Both the position numbers and the translations under genes were made by a program. Positions 10,276-22,445 of a DNA stretch of 64,000 nt are shown here, one piece after another. The notes under the pieces are model-generated. The model did not search any database. It saw nothing but the letters and a program-made list of their open reading frames with translations, and was not told the DNA's origin. The stretch's first letter is position 1; every line of letters starts with the position of its first letter. This DNA comes from Tubiluchus corallicola (lineage: Eukaryota; Priapulida; Priapulimorpha; Priapulimorphida; Tubiluchidae), in NCBI GenBank assembly GCA_030141605.1, contig JAQGDQ010002379.1, positions 124,001-188,000 on the forward strand. The letters run 5' to 3'.

Positions 10276-13200
10276 TCATGCCACGCAAGTTAGTTTATCA
10301 ACAGTTTCACGACATTCTTCACATTTTACTTCGCAACACCATTCGAATTTACAATTGCAGCTTGTAAACAGTTGCAGGGTCTGTCGGCGAACTTTCAAAC
10401 CGCAGTTTTTACACAAGGTTTTACAGCTTCGTCTCTCTGATTGTGAAATTTCTTTTCCCTTTCGTTTAGAGCAAAGCCTGCCCGCTGTTCCAACATGTCC
10501 TGTAATTCATTGAAAGCCACATAAATTTGTATTGTGAACTGATACACATTTGTCTTAAAAAAACCCAAGAATGCAGCGACAATAAGATCAAGATTAAGCT
10601 TATAGTTATGAGAACTTTTTTACCTATTCTAAATTTGACAGTACATGTTTACGTCATGATACTTTTATTAATTTAGCAAACTGATAAATGTGCATCAGCG
10701 CTTGGTATTAAAAATAAAATTTATTATGTGAAGAAAGACTTTGTTCATCTAACTGGGCACCAAGTCAAAGGATGTAATAATCATTATGCTATATATGGGT
10801 CGCAGAAACAGAGGCTTAAAAGTTTAGCACCAAAACGCCAAAAGATTGAGTTCAACTAACGAAACGGTTAAACATCTCGCATAAAAAAGCTAAACAAGAA
10901 ACTTCATGACCCATTTGTTACTGTCAATGAAAAATGATAGGAATGCTTACAGAAAGCCGCGATTTTGTTTCAATATAAATATATGCATAACCTGTATTCT
11001 GAGGATTACCCACATATCACAATACCGAAAGTAAAGTAAAGTAAAGTAAAGTAAAGTAAAGTAAAGTAAAGTAAAGTAAAGTAAAGTAAAGTAAAGTAAA
11101 GTAAAGTAAAGTAAAGTAAAGTAAAGTAAAGTAAAGTAAAGTAAAGTAAAGTAAAGTAAAGTAAAGTAAAGTAAAGTAAAGTAAAGTAAAGTAAAGTAAA
11201 GTAAAGTAAAGTAAAGTAAAGTAAAGTAAAGTAAAGTAAAGTAAAGTAAAGTAAAGTAAAGTAAAACAAAGTAAGGTAAAGCAAAGCAAAGTAAAGTAAG
11301 GCAAAGTAAAGTAAAGTAAAGTAAAGTAAAGTAAAGTACAGTAAAGTAAAGTAAAGTAAAGTAAAGTAAAGTAAAGTAAAGTAAAGTAAAGTAAAGTAAA
11401 GTAAAGTAAAGTAAAGTAAAGTAAAGTAAAGTAAAGTAAAGTAAAGTAAAGTAAAGTAAAGTAAAGTAAAAGTAAAGTAAAGTAAAGTAAAGTAAAGTAA
11501 AGTAAAGTAAAGTAAAGTAAAGTAAAGTAAAGTAAAGTAAAGTAAAGTAAAGTAAAGTAAAGTAAAGTAAAGTAAAGTAAAGTAAATTAATGTAAAGCAA
11601 AGCAAAGAAAAGCAAAGTAAAGTAAAGCAAAGCAAAGTAAAGTAACACAAAGTAAAGCAAAGCAAAGCAAAATACGGCAAAGTGAAGTAAAGAAAAGTAA
11701 ATTAACTTTAAGCAAAATATGGCAAAGTAAAGTAAAGTAAAAATAATGCAAAACAAAGTAAAGCTAAGTATATTGTAAAGTTGTAAAGTTGAGTAAGGTA
11801 AGGTAAAGTTAGACAAAGAAAAATAAATTAAACATCGTACCGGACTTCATACCTTCTGTAATATTAGCTTTGCAATAGTCATGGGATGGTTCCAAATAGA
11901 CGAGACTCCTCCTTTTTAGGGAAGGTATTTCTTCAATACGTCCTGTATTCATCAATTTCAATTCGCCGTTTTTATAGTCAACTTTCACCGCTTTCCAGTA
12001 TCTCTTCTTCAAGTAATCGCCAACTTTCCGGAAATCGGACAACTGCAGCCAACATGTTTGCGTCGAACAACTTCCGGATACGCCGTGGCACTTGCAGGTT
12101 CGTTTTAGAGTATGGCGGACCGCCTGATAACAACAAATTTTGCTCTTTAATCTTGACCATAATCAATGCAAACAAATATTCTAGTAGACGTAAGTTAAAA
12201 CATACTGCAAGAGCAATCTGTATTTCAATTTAGAGATAGCATGTACTTCTACGACCTTCGACACGTGATCAATTGTTTCTTTGGCTGTTGCTGCATTTGG
12301 CCGTTAGGCAACTTTTGCAATCGAGTTTTCTAGTTATTCAGTTTTGTAACAAATAAAAATAAAATTCAACAACAAACAACTTAAAAAATAAATTCAAGCC
12401 AGAAATTCAAAAAATATTATATTTATTAATCAAAGAGGCGTCACTTTAAAATACCTCATCTTTCTTACCAGTAGATAGCACCACGTTATGCATATTACGC
12501 TATTACTAGCGCTGTTTACGTGGTAGAGTCCCCATCTACTAAAATCAGTGTTAAACTAAAAAAGTTAGTACGCCTTTAATTTCAATTATTCATAATTTCT
12601 ATTATTACACTTTGCGTTAAGTAGTGAAAATATTCAATTGTGCTTTACTATGTTAATATAAATAAAGGTGTTAAGTGAACTTACTGCTCTCCCTGCTTTA
12701 TTATTGTGCAGATTCATCAAAGCTGTTGCATCTTTCCCAGTTTCCAAAGCGTCTACGAACTGCTTACTTATTTGCTCTCCAAATTTGACATTGTCACTGC
12801 ACCCACCCCAAGTCCAGCCCGGAGCTGCTATAACAAAACAAAACACAAAGATGGCAGAAACAAAGTATTAAGAAACAAACTGCGAAGATATTTGACAGGT
12901 AGAATTTTCCATAGATGTAATTTCTAGGTGTCAACTAAACTAAACTAAACTAAACTAAACTAAACTAAACTAAACTAAACTAAACTAAACTAAACTAAAC
13001 TAAACTAAACTAAACTAAACTAAACTAAACTAAACTAAACTAAACTAAACTAAACTAAACTAAACTAAACTAAACTATACTATACTAAATATGGAACTAT
13101 ATAATAAAACGCCTTTCAGAGCAAAAATGATCAGTCACGATGTGTTAATACCAAGAGACATCTATATCATACACCTATTCCGAGATTTCAAAGACTATTC

Positions 13201-16091
13201 ACTTCAGTTTACACGTCTTTTTGCACAGTTTCGCAACTTGGTAAGACGTCATCTCAAAACGAGTGTGGCGGGACCCGAACTATTCTCACTCATCATCAGG
13301 GATAAGCCTGTACGATGAGACAGTGACCCAGCAAAAATATTCAGTACGTACAATTGCATGCGCGTGTCTTCCTCGAGAAAAGAAATGACTGAATATCGGC
13401 TGTCACCTCTCCATTAACTAACCAGATCTGGCGTTACTTAACCTTGCAGCTAAGCACGCACTGCCGGCCCTGTCTTATTTTCGGAAACATTACAACTTAA
13501 AATTCAGATGTAGTGTTTGTAGTTCTATTTCTAATGAAAGTGTGGTAACGGTGTTTTAGTAAATACAGGTGCGTCTCAAATAATTGTCAAAAATATAAAT
13601 ACCTTGGCCTTTGCGCCTGTCATCACAACCGCAGTTTTCAAATTCTCCAGAACTACAGTTTCGGGTCAACGTGTACATAACTCCAGCTGAACTGATGGCA
13701 TGAACAAATGAGGTTTCCCGTGTTGCTGAAAACATTGTTACTGTTTTAGCCGAATAGTCCTTTTTAAAATTATCTAGTGTAAATGTAACGTGATCAAATG
13801 AGATGTAATACGGCAATTTCATATATAATAGCATCGACGACGATAACGATATGTGATGGTGGAGCTGCTGCTGCTGACGATGTTGATGATGGTGATGGTA
13901 GTGAAGAAAACGAAGGTGACATAATGATGATGATGATTATCCTATGTTGAAAATTGGTGTTTCATATTTGCAAGAGATTAAAAATACTGAAAATGCTGAA
14001 TGCTTATCTACAAAACACTTAATCAGGCCCTATGATGTAGTAATGTAATGTAATATAATGTAATGTAATGTAATGTAATGTAATGCAATGCAATGCAATG
14101 CAATGCAATGCAATACAATACAACACAATGCAATACAACACAATACAATACAATACAATATAATATAACATAATATAACATAATATAACATAACATAGCA
14201 TAACATAGCATAACATAACATAACATAACACAACACAACATAATATAATATAGTATAATATAATATTTTTACCTGCAGGAACACTGTGAGAATAAAGGGG
14301 TAATGACGATCGAGGACAGTTCCATCTCTCCCAGGCAAACTGATGCTGGCACTCTTCCATCCCAATTTGTGCTCCTGCTGCCACACTCGCAGAAAACGTC
14401 AAATACGCCTGAAAACAAACGGACGAATGAAAACGAAAGAATGAGTGAACGAATGTATTATTGATTCTATGGACGAATGAACGAGTGACTGACTGACTGA
14501 CTGAATGAATGAATGAACGAATGAACGAACGAACGAACGAATGAATGAATGAACGAACGAACGAATGAATGAATGATTGACTGACTGAATGAATGAATGA
14601 ATGAATGAATGAATGAATGAATGAATGAATGAATGAATGAATGAATGAATGAATGGAGTCGCCAAAAGAAAGAAAAAAGGAAAAGGAAAATAAAACCAAT
14701 CAATCAGCTAGTAATCAGTCAATCAATTCATAGAAACATCGTTCAGCCTATAAAGCAGTACATTATTAGTCACACAAGCCACAACCAACATTACAAGCTG
14801 CTACACAACGAGAAAGTCTTTTACTAACGTGAAATGATTGTGGCGGGAATGAAATCTCTTCAATATCAAAGATATTTTTTTAAATGAGACACTGAATCAA
14901 CAGGGGTGCCTTGGCCTTAATTGTGCATCCCCCTCAAAAGAAAAGAGCTACTGTAGCATGTGACAGTATACGGGAAATTAAAGTAATAAGAAGCAGATTT
15001 CCTGCCTGTTACTCATCAGGCTCGACGATGCTTAACTTCATAACTAGTCCTGCACCTTGACCATTTAGTTATTTTCTCGGTATAATAGAACAAGTCAAAA
15101 ATGAACACCAACGTTTTTCGTACAATTCCTCTGTGAAATCATATCTAACGCTTCGGTAGCTACGTCATTAATTAACTCATTCGAGGGTTAATAAGCCAAA
15201 TTTGCCAGTCGGCTAAAACTCAATAGAGTTGCGGAAATTTTTGTTTGCTATTTGCACCTCGTCGTGTGGCAGGCGCCAATTACCTTATTGTTACACCATA
15301 CTCGAACACGATTCGAAGTTATTAGCCTAATTCAGCTCCCCTGAAGTTACCGACAAGCGTGTCCAGACTTTGGCTGGTCGGATTTAGAGGCAGTGGTCAA
15401 TAACTAGTATGGACCTAACAGGAGAAGCAAGCATTGCTACTTGTTGAGCAATGTATTTCCGACTTCCGGTGAAGGGGTTAATAACATTTTTTGAAATAAA
15501 TACTCCAACAAAGCTTGTAATCACACAGGAATAGATATTAATCTAAATTAAGTACAGCTTGGAATGTTGCTGTAAGAAAACTTTGGAATTTACTGTTTAG
15601 ATCACACAAATACTGTCTTCCTTTTATATGTGATATCGTTCCGCCAGTTAAACAGTTACAGAAACCGTTTGTTAAATTTACCATAGTTGTTTAAATAGTG
15701 AAAATCGCATAGCCAATTTTTTTACACACAATTCTCGATTTCATGGCTCTTGTAATGGGTTATAATTTGTTATCTATTTGTAACGAGTACAAAACTTTTT
15801 ACACAAATGAAAATTTTCTTTCTAAAGTTTTTTCCTGTACATGAGATGTAAAAAGTAATGTTAGCAAAGAACAAATACGGACTGTAAATTTCATTACCGA
15901 AGTTACTTGGGCTCTAGAACGTAATTGTTTTAATTTTCTGACAGGAATGAGTTGTACGCCATACTAGCATATCTTACTCTCACTTAACGGTATATATTCA
16001 CATTGCTTACTATTCTTGTTGACTAATGTTATTTTGCTTGTTAATCTGTTTGTTTATTTTATGTGATTGTTCCACGAGTACGAATGAAATG

Positions 16092-16164
<73 letters not shown>

Positions 16165-16205
16165 TGTGTGTGTGTATATATGTGTATATATATATATATA
16201 TATAT

Positions 16206-16243
<38 letters not shown>

Positions 16244-19200
16244 CTGTTATCTAACACATAAGATTAACGTGAGAAAGAAAGCACGTATAAGAAAGATTTA
16301 GTTTATTTAAGCTTGCTGTTTAAAAAATTAATAAAATCTTCATTAATGTTTGTTAGATTAGGTATGGCTGCACTTGATTTACCCTGCATGCTTATCAGGC
16401 TGTGCTTCACAAATAAATGTGACCAATTACAGAGCATACAGAATATTATGCCGCAGGAATATTGAGCTTCGCTTTTTATTTTATATCTATTTACTCAACT
16501 TTAAAATCTGACTACAAAACGTCCATAGAAATGTTTTTGTTACCTCTTTTACCTCTAAAATGCTCGTCGTTTGCAGTATCGGAAAACAAAAGTTCTGAAT
16601 TCCTTGTTTTCTGTTTTATTTTCCCCTTTTTGGTGATAATTTTTAGTAATTCATTCCACAGCCTTTTCTAAGAATGTTGATTTATTCTTAATCCGAATAG
16701 TATATCAAACTATCTAAAGAAACGCTAAGTACAAAATAAAGAAAATTACTTTTTTTACACAAAATGTACCATTATTTGTAGTACTCACAACTGAACGTCT
16801 GCCTCTGTAAATACAAATTGCAGAAATTAACTAAAATCATTTTTGTATATTAATCGTTTCTTTAAATTTTTAATCATTTCAAAAGTGCACGAATTTCAGC
16901 TAAGCACTGATCTTTGATAACACATCGTACAGAAAAGTTTTGGCAAATGACAGATGGCACCCTATGAAAAAACGAAAAACCAATATGTATATAAAACTAG
17001 CAAGCAAGCGTAATGAAAGGTCTAATCATTTCATCTTTCAGTTATGCTCCAGAGATTGCTCAAAAGCCGTCCAATGAATTTGGATAAAACGCACTCTGAC
17101 GAAGAGAATAGTTTCAAGTTTAACAACAAACAGCAAATAAACCACTACTGCAAATTCGTGTTCAAGAACAGATCATATTTTTACTTAGGAGACAATCAGA
17201 ACAAGAAATAGCAATGGGGCCAAGAAATAACAAACAAAAACAAGAGCACGTTGAACAAGATCGCACAGGACTTAAAATCCCAATATCCTGGTCAATGTAC
17301 TAAAGCTAGACTATGGACGGATGGCTGTATCATGTCCAAACAACAAACCATGAATACATACCGACGTTTAGAGATTATAGTGCATCCGTATTGTCAAGGT
17401 ATAATAGGTGATTAACAAGACAATACTTTCCTATCATTACATATTACACGCACCCAATGTGTTATGTTAAACATGATAATCTACCGCGAGATAATCCAGA
17501 GCCTTGAGATTAGCTTAATAAAGGCATAATGCAGAGCAGACAGGTTATGCGGAGTCCATTCAGAATGGGATGGCTTACTGGTTTAAATGGAGTGTTTTCA
17601 TCTTACTTGTGATCCAGTTTATACGGTTGCAATAGGGCACAAAAAGGAACAAATTTTCCCACGAGAATATTTTTGCAAGGAAGTCTTTCGGGAAAAATTG
17701 GCGGTGACTTTCAGCCCGTCTTAAAAATTAGTGCATCACCAAATCATATATTAATAAATATAATAATTAAAAAAGGTATGCCTATGTAAAATTAACTGGG
17801 TCAAATATAGTATAATTCTCATACTTTAAAAGAAGACAGAATGATTTTTCATATTCAAGTACGGTAAAAGTATACATTTTAACACAAATAATACTGCAAC
17901 AGCGTTTCTGATAATTATATAATACATTAAAATCTTAATTAACAACGGGCGAGCCCAACTGTTGATTACATAAAAAACTAACGTAATTTTCAACAGCAAA
18001 TACATTCCACATGAATGGAGTGTTTTCATCTTACTTGTGATCCAGTTTATACGGTTGCAATAGGGCACAAAAAGGAACAAATTTTCCCACGAGAATATTT
18101 TTGCAAGGAAGTCTTTCGGGAAAAATTGGCGGTGACTTTCAGCCCGTCTTAAAAATTAGTGCATCACCAAATCATATATTAATAAATATAATAATTAAAA
18201 AAGGTATGCCTATGTAAAATTAACTGGGTCAAATATAGTATAATTCTCATACTTTAAAAGAAGACAGAATGATTTTTCATATTCAAGTACGGTAAAAGTA
18301 TACATTTTAACACAAATAATACTGCAACAGCGTTTCTGATAATTATATAATACATTAAAATCTTAATTAACAACGGGCGAGCCCAACTGTTGATTACATA
18401 AAAAACTAACGTAATTTTCAACAGCAAATACATTCCACATGTTGTACGTGTTTGTAAAAGGGAAAATTGAAGTACGGTACTTCTGTATGAGATTCAGTGT
18501 GTTGTATTAAAACTCGGCAAGTTTTAAGATAAAAAAAAGTTCAAATTTCAAGTTTACCGCTGCACTCATGCATGAGCTATCGAACGTGTGTAGTTCGTCA
18601 CAAACTAACACATCTGAACTGAGAAGTACAGGCGCTATTGCCCGTATAACTAGCGTATAGTGAAATGCATGTAACAGCGAAGAACTAGTGTCAAGAACGT
18701 GAAATTGTGTTTGTGTGGTAATAATTCTTTCACGTAAGTCATTTTTGAAAAAAAGTACGTTTCCTTTCAACATTTTAAAGACTGTATTGTTTTGACTTAA
18801 AGTTTAAGATTGGATACGGTTTTGCTTTAAATTCTCTTTCATTTTTATGATTAATACGAAAAATTTTTGAACACTAATAATGCTTAACATTTTATTTTAC
18901 GTTAAAAATATGCCTTCAGTAGATGTGCATTGTGCAAACTTTATAACACATCATAAAGGGGAACAAACGAACAAAACAAAAATCGCTAGTCTGAACAGTG
19001 AACGCCAAATCTGCATTCAGAAGGTACAACAGGCCATACTAGCTAACCTGAGTAAAATCTTAAAAGAATTTTTCCATACATTCAACATTTTCCAATTATA
19101 ATTTAATTGACGTATATATACGCTGCAATTTTATATACAGATTTTTTATATTAATAATTCGTATAAACTTTATTTAAAAGTTTCTAACTCGCAATTGTAG

Positions 19201-21381
19201 TGGCTTTTATGTTAACTAAACTTGCATGTTTTGTATTTGTAAAAAACGCACAAATTTCTCACCTTGGGACCAGTCATCAGGAAATTGTTCACCGTCCTAA
19301 AAATAAAAACAAATAGATTATTTGTTTTAGGTGTAAATTATTTGCGCATTTCTTGTGTTAAAAATGTCGTGTTAGCTAGTATGCATGACATTGAATTGAA
19401 TAGAATTTGTTGACTAACAGAGATAAAGTATATTAACAATACATCACATACAAAGTTGTAAAGAGTTAGTCCTAATTAATAGCGGTAACGATGAGTCTAA
19501 ATGGTCAGTCACACGGATAAAAACACAGGCTTACAATGAACGAAGTGATTACAACAAAATCATGTCAGATAGTTAAAAATATAAAAAGTTTAACAAATAT
19601 AACACTCAATTAAAGAACTCAATTGAAGAACAAAATTTATAAGACTTATTTGTAGACAACTGTAGCATCAAATGATATAAGAACAGATTGAAGCTGTCAT
19701 GTGGATACTCGATTGCTGGATACTGGATCGCCTAATATTGTTACGCATATCATGATGCTATAAACGTTATTAATATATTATATCAACTGCTATAGCTAAA
19801 CTACGTTTACGTTTTTCTTATGCTTTAAAAACGAATATTCTGGGGAGGAAGTATCCAAAATCTGCGCTATAATTTAAAAAAAAATAACTCGAAGGTTTTG
19901 CGTACTGCTAGGGCAAAGTAAACGGTTTTAAAGTCGTACTTGTTGTTTGTTAAAATGCTTCTCATAACAATAAATAATAATTATAACTTAGAACGCCAAT
20001 TATAAATTAATTGCTATTAGTACGGCAGTATCTAAAGTTTGCATACGAGATGAATTTTATTTAACTGATAAAATGTACAACCAGGGAAGAAAACTTAGCC
20101 TATTTAAATGGTGAAAAAAAATTCTCAATTTCGTTAACTTTTCAGTTATTTCGATTTTATAATGGTAAAAAATTTCGAATTATTTGAGCAAATTTCAAAC
20201 CAATTCTTTGATCTGCTTTGTTTCACATGTTCTTTTATTTTAGGAAATTTAACTACGCCTTTTTGTAATTGTCATAGTGTAAAATGTGGTGATATTCATA
20301 ATCAAAATTCTACATTTATTCTAGATTTACCCACAGTTGTATTCATTAATCAAAGAGGTTACTAATGTCACTGTGTTTGTACCGACTAATGACTTTTACC
20401 GAGTAAATATAAAGTTTGGTACTTTGGTGAATTTATCTGCCAACCTTGCTTTTTAAGACTTACTAAATACATCACAATAAGTTTATGAAAATGTATGACG
20501 GCTTTGGCTTACCTGCACGCACGAATGTTAATTAGGCTGTTTATATAAATATGGCCAATTAGAGATCATACAGGACTATATTCCAAGAATATCGAGGTTT
20601 GGTTTTTATTTTATATCCGTTTACTTAACCTAATTTTGTCTATGAAACGTCAATAGAAACGTTTTCGTCATCACTTTTAGCCCTTTGACAAAATCCGCGT
20701 CATTTGCAATATTGAAAGTCTAAGTCTATATGCAATATGCAATAGTTTAAGTGACAAGAACTTTTTCTTTTTTTCTCGTTTCATTATTTTATTGATGAAA
20801 TAACTAATAGTTGGTTTCACAATTTTTTCTCCTATAGTTATTTTATTCTTAATAAAATAAATCCAAATTGTATATCAAAATTAGGTTGTAAAAATACGCG
20901 GGAGTACAAATACTCAAGTTGTAAATCGAACGTACAAAATAAAGAAAATTATTTGACTGTTTATATAATTATTTATATCAGTCAAAAGTCAACATATGCA
21001 AGCTTCGCACTGTAAACGCAAATTACAAAACCTGACTGAAATTAATTTCGTGTATTAATCTTTTCTTAAATTGTAAAAATAACATTTAATTTTAAATAAT
21101 CTAATTACTATTTTCCTACCAATAATAATAAATGTCGAAAAGCGAATATCTTTGGGATTAACGAATTAATCACCTAGAAAACTAAACATTATTACACAAT
21201 GAAGCAAATTTTTATATATGTACGAAGACAGGTGTATAAACATTTTCGCACAAACGCCCTTTTAAAATATTTAAAAAACTAGTAGAGTGACAAAAACTTA
21301 CCATGAATACGCACTCAAACTACAAAAAGATATTAAAAGCAGCGTTTCATGCAACACTTTTAAGTGTCGATATTTGCACAT
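10276..21381 (-). CDS. wnt8: Wnt8 secreted signalling ligand, complete, 7 exons, 336 aa
   Basis: Wnt8 is a lipid-modified morphogen acting through Frizzled and LRP5/6. Exons in transcript order are 21381-21302, 19296-19263 (34 bp), 14408-14273, 13725-13603, 12827-12685, 12123-11853 and 10499-10276 (stop TGA). All have GT/AG borders and join in frame to 337 codons. Residues 1-26 form a signal peptide (core [11 protein letters not shown]). Wnt8 hallmarks follow: [10 protein letters not shown] (29-38), [72 protein letters not shown] and [20 protein letters not shown] carries the palmitoleoylation Ser (S188), and the Cys-rich C-terminus includes CNCKFEWCC. The secreted part has 22 cysteines, as in the family. 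Large introns hold many simple repeats, and the start is fixed by the signal-peptide exon. Confidence 0.97.
11031..11815. repeat. (GTAAA)n pentanucleotide array in Wnt8 intron 6
   Basis: About 111 GTAAA units run nearly unbroken from 11031 to 11586 (one phase slip near 11470, a few variants near 11266-11300), then decay to about 11815. On the Wnt8 transcript this reads UUUAC repeats, ending about 40 bp from the exon 6 donor. Its open frames (FTLLY repeats) are artefacts. Confidence 0.97.
12934..13078. repeat. (CTAAA)29 array in Wnt8 intron 4
   Basis: About 29 perfect CTAAA units. On the Wnt8 transcript this is (UUUAG)n, lying 107-251 bp before the exon 5 acceptor, so each unit resembles a short 3' splice site. 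Confidence 0.97.
13250..13430. repeat. Dispersed repeat fragment in Wnt8 intron 4
   Basis: The stretch around ggataagcctgtacgatgag resembles 33290-33330 (ggataaacctgtgagacgag followed by a similar block), indicating a diverged dispersed repeat family. Type and ends are undetermined. Confidence 0.45.
14035..14266. repeat. Degenerate pentanucleotide array beside Wnt8 exon 3
   Basis: Blocks of TAATG, CAATG, CAATA and CATAA/TAATA units follow one another. The array ends within about 10 bp of the exon 3 donor (14272-14271) on the intron 3 side. Confidence 0.95.
14413..14656. repeat. (GAAT)n/(GAAC)n array beside Wnt8 exon 3
   Basis: A tetranucleotide array of GAAT, GAAC and GACT units lies immediately before the exon 3 acceptor (14410-14409) in transcript sense. 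Its CATTC complement supplies a weakly pyrimidine-rich upstream context. The HSFIHSFI open frames are repeat artefacts. Confidence 0.95.
16091..16241. repeat. (TA)n/(TG)n microsatellite
   Basis: Alternating TA and TG blocks within Wnt8 intron 2. There is no gene content. Confidence 0.97.
16350..16880. repeat. Dispersed repeat or segmental copy (pair with 20500-21080)
   Basis: Direct similarity to 20500-21080 includes ttttattttatatc, aaaataaagaaaatta and tattaatc..ttct blocks in the same order. One copy lies in Wnt8 intron 2 and the other in intron 1. Divergence is considerable. Confidence 0.65.
17586..18441. repeat. Apparently perfect 428-bp tandem duplication
   Basis: Bases 17586-18013 reappear as 18014-18441 with no difference seen by eye. 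It lies inside Wnt8 intron 2 and includes the start of the dispersed family also found at 4205-4790. It is either very recent or an assembly duplication. Confidence 0.9.
17838..18795. repeat. Dispersed repeat family, copy B
   Basis: Matches copy A at 4205-4790 in the same orientation, lengthened here by the 428-bp tandem duplication. The second half (18480-18795) aligns through cattcagtgtgttg-like sequence, cgtcacaaactaacac and ttctttcacgtaagtcattt. Confidence 0.8.
20500..21080. repeat. Dispersed repeat or segmental copy (pair with 16350-16880)
   Basis: Second copy of the segment at 16350-16880, in Wnt8 intron 1. An open frame at 20162-20365 lies just outside and shows no known motif. Confidence 0.65.
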
Positions 21382-22365
21382 CGTAATTGTTCACAGATAA
21401 TTAACTTCGTTTTTCTGTAAATATTTTTTAACAAATTGATATTATCTTCTTCTGCTAATTAATCAACTTGATATCAGTTGTTTCTTTCACCTGATAAGAA
21501 TCAACATGCAATTTATCACCTACTGACACCCAACTTACCTGGACCAGAAGGAGGAGTCAGATACCTTCTTAACCAATCACGTCCTGGCGGCATTGATTAG
21601 AACAAAGGCAACACCTATCAATAACAAAAATAGCTGACGCCGATTCCATAAAGGCACGCTTTCAACTCACAGGTACGGCAGGTAAGTTGTTTTTGTATTG
21701 TTCCAGCAAAGAGCATCCTTTCCCTTTTTGACCGTATGGGTCTTTTGTCGGAATCTCGGCACCTTTGATGTTTACTTTATTATATATACCTGTACTATAT
21801 GCTCACCATATTTTTGTCTCTTACGTAAAAAAATGGCCGTGTGTCATAGTCAGCTTTTGATATGATCAGAGCCACTGTTTATTAAATTTCTTATTGTAGT
21901 AATTATGTAGGCCTAAATGTAGCTTTGGTGGATTTTGATTTTAACTCTTATATTATACGTGATTACGTGCCTCAGTTACCCATTGTTAGTGTAGTTAAAT
22001 ATGTGGGCATTCAACTTAACACAAAATCTTGCAGAGTAAATTTGTTAAAGTTCAAATATTTGTTTTATAATCCAGGTATAGTCATTTGAATTCGATTATA
22101 AATCACTTACAAATTAATAAATTTTAAAAATTAAACTTGACTGAAAGGCAGAAAATGTGAAAAAGTCGAGATTGAGATTAGACTTATGCTTAAGCGTTAC
22201 ACCAGGCAATCCTTAGGAACGTAGCAGATTTTAAATAATTATTAATGGCTCATAAGTTAATTATTAGTATTTAATCAATTACACATTGAATTAGTCTCTT
22301 AAAGTTCACGTGTTTAGTAGTTGCTAAACTAATAGAATTAAACTAAGGCCTATCATGATCACAAG
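21382..22365. other. Region upstream of Wnt8
   Basis: Immediately 5' of the Wnt8 start codon on the minus strand. An ATTGG/CCAAT-type site (ccaatcac, near 21574) and a TATA-like run near 21780 are present but not diagnostic. The Wnt8 promoter and 5' UTR are expected here by position only. Confidence 0.35.
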
Positions 22366-22366
22366 A

Positions 22367-22445
22367 AGCTTCATGATCTAGTGGACATAGCGTTCGATTT
22401 GTAATACAAAGGACCTCGGTTCAAATCCACGCTAAATTCTGACTA
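22367..22445 (+). mobile_element. tRNA-derived SINE head
   Basis: An A-box-like tgatctagtgga (22374-22385) and a B-box-like ggttcaaatcc (22419-22428) are spaced as in a tRNA. The arms do not pair as a working tRNA, so this is a SINE or tRNA pseudogene. Confidence 0.55.

Noticed and set aside
10947-11816. Long minus-strand frames of FTLLY repeats
   Set aside because: Direct translation of the GTAAA array; open in all frames and without start context or splice support.
11886-12233. Plus-strand frame opposite Wnt8 exon 6
   Set aside because: Shadow of the minus-strand exon, which has the conserved Wnt residues.
14019-14703. Frames with HSFIHSFI or CYVMLCYV repeats
   Set aside because: Translation of repeat arrays; only the embedded 136-bp Wnt8 exon is real coding sequence.
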